From Candidatus Acidiferrales bacterium (GTDB lineage Bacteria > Acidobacteriota > Terriglobia > Acidiferrales > UBA7541), in contig JASHPG010000224.1 of NCBI GenBank assembly GCA_030038275.1, positions 1 through 47,617 of the forward strand: DNA of 47,617 nucleotides, given 5' to 3'. Position numbers and translations under genes: made by a program. The number at the start of each line of letters is the position of its first letter. Positions within the stretch are counted from its first letter, which is position 1. The notes below the pieces were generated by a model. The model did no database searches. It saw only the letters and a program-made list of their open reading frames with translations, and was not told the DNA's origin. Positions 24,962 through 33,507 of this stretch are shown piece after piece.

Positions 24962-27070
24962 TCAGTCAAGCTGCGCGACGGTGAACGTCAACCGGCCGCG
25001 CCATTCGCCATCCTGAGCCAACTCTACGGGCCAAACAGCGAGCAACTGCGAGCCCTGGTAAATGCGTTCGAAGCCGTCCTCGGATTCTGACACGGTGTCA
25101 ATCGGCGAAACCCAGAATTCGCGCGCCCCTGCGGCCGCCAGATGGAGGCTGGCTTTTTGCCATTCGTCCACAACTCGAATTTCCGACCCCGGAACTGATG
25201 ACGCCCAACGCAGCGGGAAACGGCGTCCGTCGGATTCAAAATAGCGGTCGGGCGTGGATGGTGCGAGAAAGTTGGCCACCGTTTCGATGGCCACATTCAC
25301 CGAAGCAGCGCCGGGCGCGCGGCGCCGAATAACTGCATCGCAGGTGATCGCAAAACCAGCGGCAACCGTCTCGAACGAAAATGATTTCTCTGCGGACCAA
25401 TCGTCACAGCTAGAACATGCGAGAGTGACGCGCTTCCCAGAAACTTCAGTTGCGCGATATTCGCCCGCGGCCAGGACGACGTCTTCGTCCAGGTGGACCG
25501 CCGTATAGTCGTCGAAAGCTTTATTGCGAGCGAAAAGTAGAAGGCGAAACGCGTTGCGAGGCCAGCGATCGTAATGCAGCCAGCGCTCCAGCCCGTCTTC
25601 TTTCGTGCGCATCTGTTCGTGAATTGAGTGTACGCCTTCGGTGTGCGCGGTCGGCGGGTTGCGCAACTTTGCGTGGTAAGCCTCTGGCCGCCGCTGCAGC
25701 GAATTGACCAAAGTTACGTTGCGCGGACGGAAGTCGATCGCGCGCACCGTGGCGCCATCGTTTGGAGCGATCAGCACGGCGTACTGCTCTGATGTCAGAT
25801 ATATCTCGTCGCGCCCGTCGCCATCGAAATCGAGCGTTTCCGCCTCGGCGAACTGGCGGGTCCGGTGCGCAAGTTTATCGGCAGTGGTTTCCGCGGCTTC
25901 CAGGGCCTGCCATGCAGCGGTGCGCAAATGAGGAGAGTAGAGTCCGCCGAACACGCCGTGCCAATAGGAGTCGTTGCACTGGCCGCGGAGCAGAGATGTG
26001 TGCGCGGACTCGCGGTCGGAGTGCGATTTGCCGCGCCGGCTGCGATTCTGCGGCAGACTGTTGATCTTGTTTGATATGTGCAGCATCTTTTTGTGCAGAA
26101 GGTTCGCTTCAGGGTACTTGCTCAAAAAGCCGCGCCAGATGCCGCCGCGCAGGAATGGCAATACGTCTTCGCGCGAAGCGAACTCGCGCAGAAGGTCGTG
26201 ATAACGCATGCGCGCGGGCGTTGGCAGTGACCATTCGTCCATTTCGTTATACGAAGCGGCCGGAAGATCGGCCCGGCCCAGCGGCGCGTGCGAGGAAATC
26301 GCCTCGGCCGGAGTGCTGAGCGCCAGCCAGTCGACGTTTTCTTCCAGCGCGGTGAAGAAGCGTTCTAGCCATCCGTCGCGATAGCAGAGTTCGTGCGTTC
26401 CGGGCCAGATGCCGAACTTTTCCATATCGTCGCCCATTGCCGCGAACCCGCCCGGATGCGCTTCCGCAGAGCGGCGGAGATATTCGATGGTGTCGGCGAC
26501 GTCATGAAACGGAACGTAATAGCGCAGAATTCTGAGGCCCGGCAAAAGGCGGATGGTGTGGCCTAGATCTTCCGATAAGTAGTAGCCATATAACTGCTCC
26601 GGATCGAACCCAGCACCAACGAAATGATTGTCGTCAACGAGGGTGTATTCGACGCCTGCGGACGCGAGAGAAGAAGGAAGCTGCGGCTCCCACACACGTT
26701 CCGCGAGCCACGCGCCGCGCGGCCGGCCGCCGAAATGTTTCTCAACATAGTCAGCAAGCCTGGTGATCTGTGCGTGGCGGTCTCTTGGAGGAATGGCAAT
26801 CAGGATCGGCTCGTAAAATCCGCCGCCGACGATTTCGGCCTGCCCGCGCGCGGTAAGTTCTCGCAGGCGGTCAAGGTATTCTGGATGTCTCTGTTCGATC
26901 CATTCGAGAAGCGGGCCAGTGTAGTGAAGCCCTAGGCGAATCCGCGGATGACGCGCGAGAAGTTGGACGAAAGGCAGGTACGACTTTATATAAGCGGTCT
27001 CAAAGACATCATCAAAATTCCCGACTGGCTGGTGGGCATGGATCAGAAGAACGAGTTCAAATTTCCGCAC
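24962..27070 (-). CDS. GH57 4-alpha-glucanotransferase / alpha-amylase-type enzyme
   Basis: A 702-residue GH57 enzyme with trailing DUF1925/DUF1926-type domains. Conserved region 1 is LLIHAHQPVGNFD. The catalytic nucleophile is E124 in WLAERVWEP and the acid is D214 or D215 in GDDMEKFGIWPGTHE, at nearly the same positions as E123 and D214 of the Thermococcus litoralis 4-alpha-glucanotransferase. No signal peptide is visible, so it should act on cytoplasmic glucans or maltodextrins. The C-terminal beta-rich half (DLEVGYRF-like, RFPLRWASS) matches the family. Specificity, transferase or amylase, cannot be decided from sequence alone. Confidence 0.88.
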   Translation of the reverse strand: MRKFELVLLIHAHQPVGNFDDVFETAYIKSYLPFVQLLARHPRIRLGLHYTGPLLEWIEQRHPEYLDRLRELTARGQAEIVGGGFYEPILIAIPPRDRHAQITRLADYVEKHFGGRPRGAWLAERVWEPQLPSSLASAGVEYTLVDDNHFVGAGFDPEQLYGYYLSEDLGHTIRLLPGLRILRYYVPFHDVADTIEYLRRSAEAHPGGFAAMGDDMEKFGIWPGTHELCYRDGWLERFFTALEENVDWLALSTPAEAISSHAPLGRADLPAASYNEMDEWSLPTPARMRYHDLLREFASREDVLPFLRGGIWRGFLSKYPEANLLHKKMLHISNKINSLPQNRSRRGKSHSDRESAHTSLLRGQCNDSYWHGVFGGLYSPHLRTAAWQALEAAETTADKLAHRTRQFAEAETLDFDGDGRDEIYLTSEQYAVLIAPNDGATVRAIDFRPRNVTLVNSLQRRPEAYHAKLRNPPTAHTEGVHSIHEQMRTKEDGLERWLHYDRWPRNAFRLLLFARNKAFDDYTAVHLDEDVVLAAGEYRATEVSGKRVTLACSSCDDWSAEKSFSFETVAAGFAITCDAVIRRRAPGAASVNVAIETVANFLAPSTPDRYFESDGRRFPLRWASSVPGSEIRVVDEWQKASLHLAAAGAREFWVSPIDTVSESEDGFERIYQGSQLLAVWPVELAQDGEWRGRLTFTVAQLD

Positions 27071-27147
27071 GATCGGGCCTCGGTGCCACGAAATAGCATA
27101 ACGCGGAAAATCGAAACTGCACAGGCGCGACTAAGTTTCGACTACTC

Positions 27148-28689
27148 TCACGTCGATGGTTTTCCGTCTGCGGTTCGCCGGGGTCTAAGCGCGGCCCCCA
27201 AAGCCGGCGAATGAATGGCCGTGCGACCCTTTTGCAGCCAGCTTTTTAGATCAGGCAACGGGAGACCGGCTCCGCCAGCCAGGTAAACCACTGTCATGAA
27301 TCCGGTCCCGGCGATGGTAATGAGAATCGTCACCCAGATGGCATTTTCTATACCCGCCGGGGTAAGTCGTTTTCCGTCCGAGGAGACCTGAGCTACCTGG
27401 AGCATTACGGGCGCCAGAATGAAGTCAGCTTCCGAACGGACCAACTCAACCAGCGCGAAGGTGCGTCCGACCAGCTTCGACGGAAGCGAGAACGCGGCAA
27501 GCCACAGGCCCGGCGATACAGTCGCGCCGGCTCCCAGTCCCAGCAAAGCAGCTGCAAGGAGCCACAATGAGGACGAAACGTGCGTTCCCGTCCCGAGGAG
27601 CAGCGCGCCTCCGCCGATCAAGAGCAGCATGCCCAGTAAACAAAGGGCCGCCAGCCAACGGGTGCGAACCAGCCAACCTACAGCAGCAGACGCGAGAATA
27701 ACGCCAAGCACTTGCGGCCAGAACGACAGGCCGACCGAGAGGGGCGACTGGCCATGCGCTTGCGTTCCGAGACGCTCAGCCAGACTTAGGAAACTAATAT
27801 AGGCGCCACCGCCGACCATCGCGACCATCGTCCCCACAAGCGGGACGGTATGCCACATCGTCTTCACGGGGGCGAGCGGCTCGTCGATGTGAAACTCCGT
27901 CATCAGCATTGCGACAAGGCACGCGAACCCAACCGCCAGCGGGACCATGAACCAGTAGGAGTGAAACGTATGGCGCGTCAATTCGGCGGAAGCCCAGAAG
28001 GGAAGCACCGTGGAGGCGAGCGCCAATGCGATTGCGGGAGAATCGAACCTCTGATCGGGATTGGGCGGCGGCTGACTAGGAAGCGTGAACAGCGCCGCGA
28101 CGAAAATCAGCAATCCCAGAGCGGCGAAGGCGGCGAACAGCCAGCGCCAACCGTTCGTGGCGGCCACGCCTCCGCCAATCAGCGGCCCGACGGTCACCGC
28201 TCCAAAGAAACCTATATCGATTGCCGCGCTCGTAATGGGCATTCGCTCGGGTGGAAAGCGCCTCACCACGGGCGGCAGCGCGACCACCAGGAGCAATCCG
28301 GTGGTCAGGCCGGTAATCACCATTCCTGCGCCCAATTCAATCGTTCCAGTCGCAGTGGCGGCCAGCAAACATCCCGCCACGAACGCGGCCTCGCAAATAA
28401 GGAACAGCCGCCGCTGTCGAAAACGCTGGATAACGTCTCCGCCAACCATTGCACCGAAGGCGTAGCCCGCAGTCCCAAGAGCCGAGATGAGTTGAAGGGT
28501 TCCTTTTCCGATGTGCAGGTCGGAACCAACTTGCTTGCTGAAGAGTTCGTACGCGGTGGTCAGAATTATGTAGGGGACGAGCGACAATACGGCCGTGGCT
28601 AGAGAGACTCCGTAACTGCGCTCGAACGGACGCGGCAGTTGGGCCAAACTCCCAAGTCTGTCCGTACCGGGAGCCGTCATCCCATTCAC
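27148..28689 (-). CDS. MFS transporter, 14-helix (DHA2-like)
   Basis: A 513-residue major facilitator protein with about 14 hydrophobic helices. The loop 2-3 motif is recognisable (GGDVIQRFRQRRLFLICEAAF) and motif C-like GAVTVGPLIGG occurs in helix 5, a mark of drug/H+ antiporters. The start is GTG 28689 or ATG 28680. It follows the B3/4-domain gene by only 14 bases and is followed 77 bases later by the GH57 gene. An efflux function is likely from the family; no substrate is evident. Confidence 0.85.
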   Translation of the reverse strand: MNGMTAPGTDRLGSLAQLPRPFERSYGVSLATAVLSLVPYIILTTAYELFSKQVGSDLHIGKGTLQLISALGTAGYAFGAMVGGDVIQRFRQRRLFLICEAAFVAGCLLAATATGTIELGAGMVITGLTTGLLLVVALPPVVRRFPPERMPITSAAIDIGFFGAVTVGPLIGGGVAATNGWRWLFAAFAALGLLIFVAALFTLPSQPPPNPDQRFDSPAIALALASTVLPFWASAELTRHTFHSYWFMVPLAVGFACLVAMLMTEFHIDEPLAPVKTMWHTVPLVGTMVAMVGGGAYISFLSLAERLGTQAHGQSPLSVGLSFWPQVLGVILASAAVGWLVRTRWLAALCLLGMLLLIGGGALLLGTGTHVSSSLWLLAAALLGLGAGATVSPGLWLAAFSLPSKLVGRTFALVELVRSEADFILAPVMLQVAQVSSDGKRLTPAGIENAIWVTILITIAGTGFMTVVYLAGGAGLPLPDLKSWLQKGRTAIHSPALGAALRPRRTADGKPST

Positions 28690-28703
28690 CTATGGGCAGC
28701 GTA

Positions 28704-29375
28704 CTATCCGGGTAGGCGGGAGATCAGTGGGCAAAGACCGGAATGTGCCACCTGAGCTGCCGCGAAACGTGTCAGGCGTTCTCCCAATCGAGAAAGCGCA
28801 CTTTCGATAGACCGGGCAGGCGCAGTTTCTGGAGCGTAGATAACCGCTAAAAGTTCGCGCGTGGACTGCGTGACCATGGTACGGGTGGAATCACTGATCG
28901 GGCTGCCAAAAGGGCCGCTCGCGTCCGAGAGCACCGGCCGCCCGGCAAGATGCCACATGCGCTTGCCAACGCCTTCGTATGTTTCGTTGCCGAGGCCAAG
29001 GCGAAACAAGATCGGAGGCGTGATTTTGGTTCGGTCATATAGGCCATACGGCCAGCCGGTCTCGATGGAGCAAAGATTCCCGATATCCACCACGTTCGAG
29101 ACTTGATACAGGCCCTTGCCGTGCGCTACGCGGCGCGAGAGCGCCTCGGACGAAGGCCTATACTTTGAAGGATCGACTCCCCAAGAGCGGAACATCGCTC
29201 GAACCGCCCGAATCGGCTCCTTCTCGGCAAGGGTTTCGACGGAATGGCTGCGCTGAATCTCGCCGCAGACGTGCGCGAGGTCCAGCATGAATTCTTCGCC
29301 CGCAGGCCCCACTCGGACATGGTCAGCTTGCAAAACACCCAGCGTAACGCCGCGCAATTCCACGTTGATGTTCAT
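28704..29375 (-). CDS. B3/B4 tRNA-binding-domain protein (PheT-related)
   Basis: A 223-residue stand-alone B3/4 domain, the fold found in the editing region of phenylalanyl-tRNA synthetase beta. Typical segments are SEALSRRVAHGKGLYQVSNVVDIGNLCSIETGWPYGLYD and FGSPISDSTRTMVTQSTRELLAVIYAPE. Free-standing versions may edit or trans-edit mischarged tRNA or act on free amino compounds; none of this is shown here. The gene probably forms an operon with the MFS transporter 14 bases downstream. No clear Shine-Dalgarno precedes the ATG. Confidence 0.75.
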   Translation of the reverse strand: MNINVELRGVTLGVLQADHVRVGPAGEEFMLDLAHVCGEIQRSHSVETLAEKEPIRAVRAMFRSWGVDPSKYRPSSEALSRRVAHGKGLYQVSNVVDIGNLCSIETGWPYGLYDRTKITPPILFRLGLGNETYEGVGKRMWHLAGRPVLSDASGPFGSPISDSTRTMVTQSTRELLAVIYAPETAPARSIESALSRLGERLTRFAAAQVAHSGLCPLISRLPG

Positions 29376-29431
29376 TCACGTATCGCCAGTTGAGAACTGA
29401 TATGATCTCGTTCCCCGCAAAGACCGGCTGC

Positions 29432-29467
29432 GTGCGAACAGGAGTTTATCGAAATCTCCTTTCGCAC
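29432..29467 (+). promoter_or_regulatory. Stem-loop in the leader of the DUF309 gene
   Basis: Arms GTGCGAA-C-AGGAG and CTCCT-TTCGCAC pair over 12 positions with one bulged C, closing on an A/T-rich loop that could add three more pairs. It ends 11 bases before the ATG at 29478 and hides the only good Shine-Dalgarno-like AGGAG. No T-tract follows. Confidence 0.5.
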
Positions 29468-29477
29468 ACGATATGAG

Positions 29478-29828
29478 ATGACCAACGACGGTAAATTCGA
29501 ACGCGGCATAGAGCTCTTCAACTCCGAAGAATTCTTCCAGGCGCACGAAGTGTGGGAGGAAATTTGGCTGGGCGAGGCCGAGCCGGAGCGGACGTTTCTG
29601 CAAGGGCTGATTCAGGCCGCAGCGGCATTCCATCATTACGCTCGGGGCAACTTCTCAGGCGCGCAGACCCTGCTAGCCTCGGCGGCTGTCAAACTACAGC
29701 GATTTCAGCCTGAATATCACGGAATCGCCGTCGCCAGACTGCGCAATGAAGTTGCTGGGTGGGCGCGAGCGCTCGGCGACGGAACTGACCCTGGAAGAGG
29801 CAAGCTCCCTCGCATAAATCGTACTTAG
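29478..29828 (+). CDS. DUF309 family protein
   Basis: A 116-residue all-helical protein with the DUF309 signature: RGIELFNSEEFFQAHEVWEEIWLGE and FLQGLIQAAAAFHHYARGN. The His/Glu/Trp residues in HEVWEEIW are the family's most conserved positions. Function is unknown. It runs against the surrounding minus-strand genes, divergent from the B3/4 gene. There is no good Shine-Dalgarno next to the ATG; a stable stem-loop lies directly upstream. Confidence 0.85.
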   Translation: MTNDGKFERGIELFNSEEFFQAHEVWEEIWLGEAEPERTFLQGLIQAAAAFHHYARGNFSGAQTLLASAAVKLQRFQPEYHGIAVARLRNEVAGWARALGDGTDPGRGKLPRINRT

Positions 29829-29867
29829 CAGGCGTTGTTGGGGCGAAGCCCTGCGGCCGCAGTGCAG

Positions 29868-30128
29868 TTACTTCTTGTAATGGCTGGCGTTGATTTGCGC
29901 GTAGCTGGCCCACTTCTCAGGAAGATCTTCCATGGCGAAAATCGCCGTCACCGGGCAAACGGGAACGCAGGCGCCGCAATCGATGCACTCGTCGGGATTA
30001 ATGTAGAGCTGCTTTTCGCCCTCAAAGTCCGCTTCGTCCTTTCGCGGGTGAATGCAGTCCACCGGGCAGACGTCAACGCAGGCAGTGTCTTTGGTCCCGA
30101 TGCAAGGCTCGGCAATTACGTAAGCCAT
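29868..30128 (-). CDS. fdxA: 7Fe-type [3Fe-4S][4Fe-4S] ferredoxin
   Basis: An 86-residue ferredoxin with eight cysteines: C9, C17, C21, C25 and C48, C51, C54, C58. The C-x7-C-x3-C-x3-CP pattern of the first set marks the 7Fe (FdxA-like) ferredoxins, in which one cluster is [3Fe-4S]; the second set, [12 protein letters not shown], is a standard [4Fe-4S] motif. It carries electrons in the cytoplasm; the partner is not apparent. AGGAG is well placed before the ATG. Confidence 0.92.
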   Translation of the reverse strand: MAYVIAEPCIGTKDTACVDVCPVDCIHPRKDEADFEGEKQLYINPDECIDCGACVPVCPVTAIFAMEDLPEKWASYAQINASHYKK

Positions 30129-30264
30129 TCACGATCTCCTGGAAAATGACGGCATTCTGCACTGGACGCAGAGCGCAGTGCAGTAAACAGTTTTTTATAC
30201 CATCAATCCTGAGTGCATACAAGCGCACGCAGAGGAGCTTCGTGGAGGATCAAGTGCAGTTGCG

Positions 30265-31413
30265 TTAGCGGCGGCCACCCAAACGCTCGAATTCGTTCAT
30301 CGAGCGTTCCATTTCCTCCCGCGCGGCGTCGGCTGAAGAGCGAATGCCCTGAACGCGCAGGCGGAAATCGTCTGGGTTCGACGCGCGTGCAAGAGCTTCC
30401 TCGATCGTGATGAGGTTGCGGGAGTAGAGGTCGAAGAGCGACTGATCGAAAGTCTGCATGCCGTATTGGCTGGTCCCCGCAGCGATCGCATCGCGAATCA
30501 TGCGCGTTTTATCGGGATTCATGATGCAGTCGCGGATGTAGCCAGTGGAGATCATCACCTCGACGGCAGGAACGCGTCCCTGGCCGTCGTTTTTGCGCAC
30601 CAGTCGTTGGCTGATGACCGCCTTTAGCGTGGAGGCAAGCTGCAGCCGGATCTGCTTCTGCTCCGGCGGCGGAAACACTGCAATGATGCGCTGGATGGTT
30701 TCCGTAGCGTCCAAAGTGTGCAACGTCGAAAGCACCAGGTGGCCGGTTTCGGCGGCGAGCAGCGCGGTCGAAATAGTCTCCAGATCGCGCATTTCGCCGA
30801 CCAGAATCACATCGGGGTCTTGGCGCAGCGCGGCGCGAAGAGCTGTCGAAAACGACGCGGTATCGACTTCCACTTCGCGCTGATTGATGAATCCTTTTTT
30901 GTCGCGGTGCAAATATTCGATCGGGTCTTCGATGGTGATGATGTGTTCCGGCCGCAGGGAATTGACGCGGTCGATCATTGCGGCCAGCGTCGTGGACTTG
31001 CCGGAACCGGTGGTCCCGGTGCAGAGAATCAGGCCGCGCTGCTCCTCGCAAACCTGAGCGATCACGCGAGGCAATTCGAGTTCCTCAATGGTGCGAATTT
31101 TAGTCGGAATAACGCGCAGAACCATTCCGACGTTGCCGCGCTGCTGGAATACGTTGACGCGGAACCGGCCCAGGCCGGCGACGCCGTATGCCATATCCAG
31201 CTCGGCCGTCTCCTTGAATTTCTGCTTTTGCCGGTTGGTCATCATGCTGAAGGCCATCGACAGCATCTCTTCCGGAGTAATCCGCGGCACGTCCGCTACC
31301 GGCGAGAGCACGCCGTCAACGCGAAGATAGGGATGGTTTCCGACTTTCAGGTGCAAGTCGGAGGACTTGTTTTCGACGGCGCGGCGCAAGAGATCGTCGA
31401 TCGCAATTGCCAT
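30265..31413 (-). CDS. pilT: Type IV pilus retraction ATPase PilT
   Basis: A 382-residue PilT. N-terminal PAS-like domain (SDLHLKVGNHPYLRVDG), then the RecA-like ATPase: Walker A GTTGSGKST (133-141), Asp box TIEDPIEYLH (160-169), Walker B-region VILVGEMRDLETISTALLAAETGH (from 202) and His box LSTLHTLDA (228-236). Near the C-terminus, MIRDAIAAGTSQYGMQTFDQSL matches the PilT region holding the AIRNLIRE motif, here diverged. It depolymerises pili for twitching. No other pil gene is close. GAGGA precedes the ATG. Confidence 0.94.
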   Translation of the reverse strand: MAIAIDDLLRRAVENKSSDLHLKVGNHPYLRVDGVLSPVADVPRITPEEMLSMAFSMMTNRQKQKFKETAELDMAYGVAGLGRFRVNVFQQRGNVGMVLRVIPTKIRTIEELELPRVIAQVCEEQRGLILCTGTTGSGKSTTLAAMIDRVNSLRPEHIITIEDPIEYLHRDKKGFINQREVEVDTASFSTALRAALRQDPDVILVGEMRDLETISTALLAAETGHLVLSTLHTLDATETIQRIIAVFPPPEQKQIRLQLASTLKAVISQRLVRKNDGQGRVPAVEVMISTGYIRDCIMNPDKTRMIRDAIAAGTSQYGMQTFDQSLFDLYSRNLITIEEALARASNPDDFRLRVQGIRSSADAAREEMERSMNEFERLGGRR

Positions 31414-31525
31414 GTAGGAAAGTCCTCAATTTCAATTTCGATGGATTCAAGCCACGCTAACACGCGGGTTGGACGCTCACAACAATTCCAGAGCAGGCGA
31501 TTTCTAGGGGAGCAACGGGCCTTCG

Positions 31526-32296
31526 CTAATGGTGGTCAGCTACGGGTTCGCGATCTTCGGCATTGTGAGTGTGATCCCGATGGCTGCGATTCTCAGGGGG
31601 TTGGTCGCGAAGGAACAAACGGTCGTAGATGATAGCTGCGAGTACGCCTCCGAATAGCGGCCCAATCCAGTACACACCATGATTCTCCCAGTGGCGGGTA
31701 GCGATCGCCGGCCCAAACGTGCGCACCGGATTCATCGAGCCGCCCGTAAAAGGGGCTGCAACCAGAACACCGGCAGTCACAATGAGTCCCGCCACGAGAC
31801 CAGACAGTATCTGAAGCGCTCGCTTCGCGTCAATCGCCGTCGCGAAAATCACGAAAACGAGGGAAAAAGTCAAAACGGCTTCCATGCCCATAGCCTGTCC
31901 GCGAGTGATATCGGGCGAAAGATCAGGCGTGATCGAACCGAGGACGCGCGTGCGCCAGCCCGCGTTTGGAATCAGCGCGATAAGTAGATAGGCCGCCGAC
32001 ATGCTTCCCAAAATTTGTGCGATCCAACAACTCATGGCCTGCAGGGTGCTTATGCGCCGAGTGACCCACAGCCCCAGCGCGACCGCCGGATTGAAATAGC
32101 CGCTCGAACTGTGCCCGAGCGCCGATACCATCACCGCGTACGCCAAACCGTATGCCAGCGCAATTCCAACGACGCCCAGCTTAGCTTGGCCAGACGCGGC
32201 GAGATATTCGTCCGCGCAGACCGATCCCGCCGCAATGAAAATAATTGCGAACGTCCCCACGAACTCAGCGGCGAATTTCTGGGCGAATCTATGCAT
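31526..32296 (-). CDS. Aquaporin/glycerol facilitator (MIP) family channel
   Basis: I start it at the ATG at 32296 (MHRFAQKFAAEFVGTF); the frame is open to 32389 but the extension is not protein-like. The 256-residue product has six helices and two re-entrant motifs. The first is a normal NPA in GYFNPAVALG. The second is NPV in GGSMNPVRTFGPAI, where NPA is usual. The rest (AEFVGTFAIIFIAAGS, GPLFGGVLAAIIYD) is typical MIP. A His-rich tail (HRDHTHNAEDREPVADHH) ends the protein. Water versus glycerol specificity cannot be settled by eye. Confidence 0.88.
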   Translation of the reverse strand: MHRFAQKFAAEFVGTFAIIFIAAGSVCADEYLAASGQAKLGVVGIALAYGLAYAVMVSALGHSSSGYFNPAVALGLWVTRRISTLQAMSCWIAQILGSMSAAYLLIALIPNAGWRTRVLGSITPDLSPDITRGQAMGMEAVLTFSLVFVIFATAIDAKRALQILSGLVAGLIVTAGVLVAAPFTGGSMNPVRTFGPAIATRHWENHGVYWIGPLFGGVLAAIIYDRLFLRDQPPENRSHRDHTHNAEDREPVADHH

Positions 32297-32422
32297 GCGT
32301 TTCCGTTTGTGTGGCGGGGTAGCGCGCGAGGGCGCACGAACGGGGCGAATTTTACTGGAATGGACCGAGGGAGTCAAAACGCCGCGCAAGCCGTGGAGCG
32401 CTAGGCGGCGATGCGCTGCAAT

Positions 32423-33370
32423 CTAGCGAACGGCTGCGCCGCTCGGGACACCCACGGGCGTTAGCCAGCCGTGGCGATCCGCGCTTTTGCCGGCGACGAT
32501 GCCGAAAAATTCTTCCTGGATTCGCTTGGTGATGGGACCGCGAACGCCGGAGCCCACCTTGATCCGATCGACGGACCGAAGCGGCGTGATCTCGGCGGCC
32601 GTGCCGGTAAAGAACACTTCGTCCGCGACGTAAAGCATCTCGCGCGGAATCATCTGCTCCGCCACAGGAATGGCGAGGTCGCGGCACAGCGTCATGATTG
32701 TGTTTCGCGTGATCCCCGGCAGAGAAGAATTGGCAAGCGGGGGCGTGGTCAGCGTGCCATTCATCACCACAAAAATGTTTTCGCCCGAACCTTCGCTCAC
32801 GTGACCATTCACGTCGAGAGCGATGCCCTCGGCGTAGCCGTTGATCTTCGCTTCCATTTTGATGAGCTGCGAATTCATGTAATTGGCGGCCGCTTTGGCC
32901 ATCTGCGGCAGTGTGTTGGGCGCCGGACGATTCCAGGAACTGACGCACACGTCCACGCCTTCCTTCAGTGCTTCCGCGCCCAAATACTTGCCCCAATCCC
33001 AGCACGCCAAATACAAATCCACGGGGCAAGTGCGCGGATCGACGCCCACATCTTCGTAACCTCTCAAAACGATTGGCCGGATGTAGCAGGCATTCAGTCC
33101 GTTGGTTCGCACCAGGTCGAGCACGGCCTGGCAAAGCGCGTCCACGCTGTACGCGACGTCCATGCGATAAATATGCGCGGAGTTCACTAGCCTTTGCATA
33201 TGCTCCGTCAGGCGGAACACGGCTGGGCCGGTCACAGTGTCGTAGCAGCGCAGCCCCTCGAAAACCGCCGAGCCGTAGCTCACCACGTGCGAAAGTACAT
33301 GAATTTTCGCGTCGTCCCACGGGATGAACTTGCCGTTGCACCAGATCTTGTCGGTTTTTGGGAGCGTCAT
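32423..33370 (-). CDS. ilvE: Branched-chain amino acid aminotransferase
   Basis: A 315-residue class IV PLP aminotransferase from the ATG at 33370, preceded by GGAG (an upstream in-frame ATG at 33418 is less likely). Conserved segments: DDAKIHVLSHVVSYGSAVFEGLRCY, the PLP lysine in MAKAAANYMNSQLIKMEA, GIALDVNGHVSEGSGENIFVV, and the phosphate site LPGITRNTIM. These match E. coli IlvE closely rather than D-amino acid transaminase. It interconverts leucine, isoleucine and valine with their keto acids. Confidence 0.94.
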   Translation of the reverse strand: MTLPKTDKIWCNGKFIPWDDAKIHVLSHVVSYGSAVFEGLRCYDTVTGPAVFRLTEHMQRLVNSAHIYRMDVAYSVDALCQAVLDLVRTNGLNACYIRPIVLRGYEDVGVDPRTCPVDLYLACWDWGKYLGAEALKEGVDVCVSSWNRPAPNTLPQMAKAAANYMNSQLIKMEAKINGYAEGIALDVNGHVSEGSGENIFVVMNGTLTTPPLANSSLPGITRNTIMTLCRDLAIPVAEQMIPREMLYVADEVFFTGTAAEITPLRSVDRIKVGSGVRGPITKRIQEEFFGIVAGKSADRHGWLTPVGVPSGAAVR

Positions 33371-33507
33371 TGCCTGTCTCCAAAACGCATAAAGCAGCTT
33401 TATGCTCAGCGTAAGCAAAAGTATAGCATAGGGATTTTCTCGGCCTTGACGAACGCTTCCGTGCGTGTAACGTGCTAATCGCGGCCAATTTGGACGCCAG
33501 CCGCGCT

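Noticed and set aside
29829-29867. Terminator between DUF309 and ferredoxin genes
   Set aside because: The GCAGG...CCTGC pairing is short, with a long loop and no T-tract.
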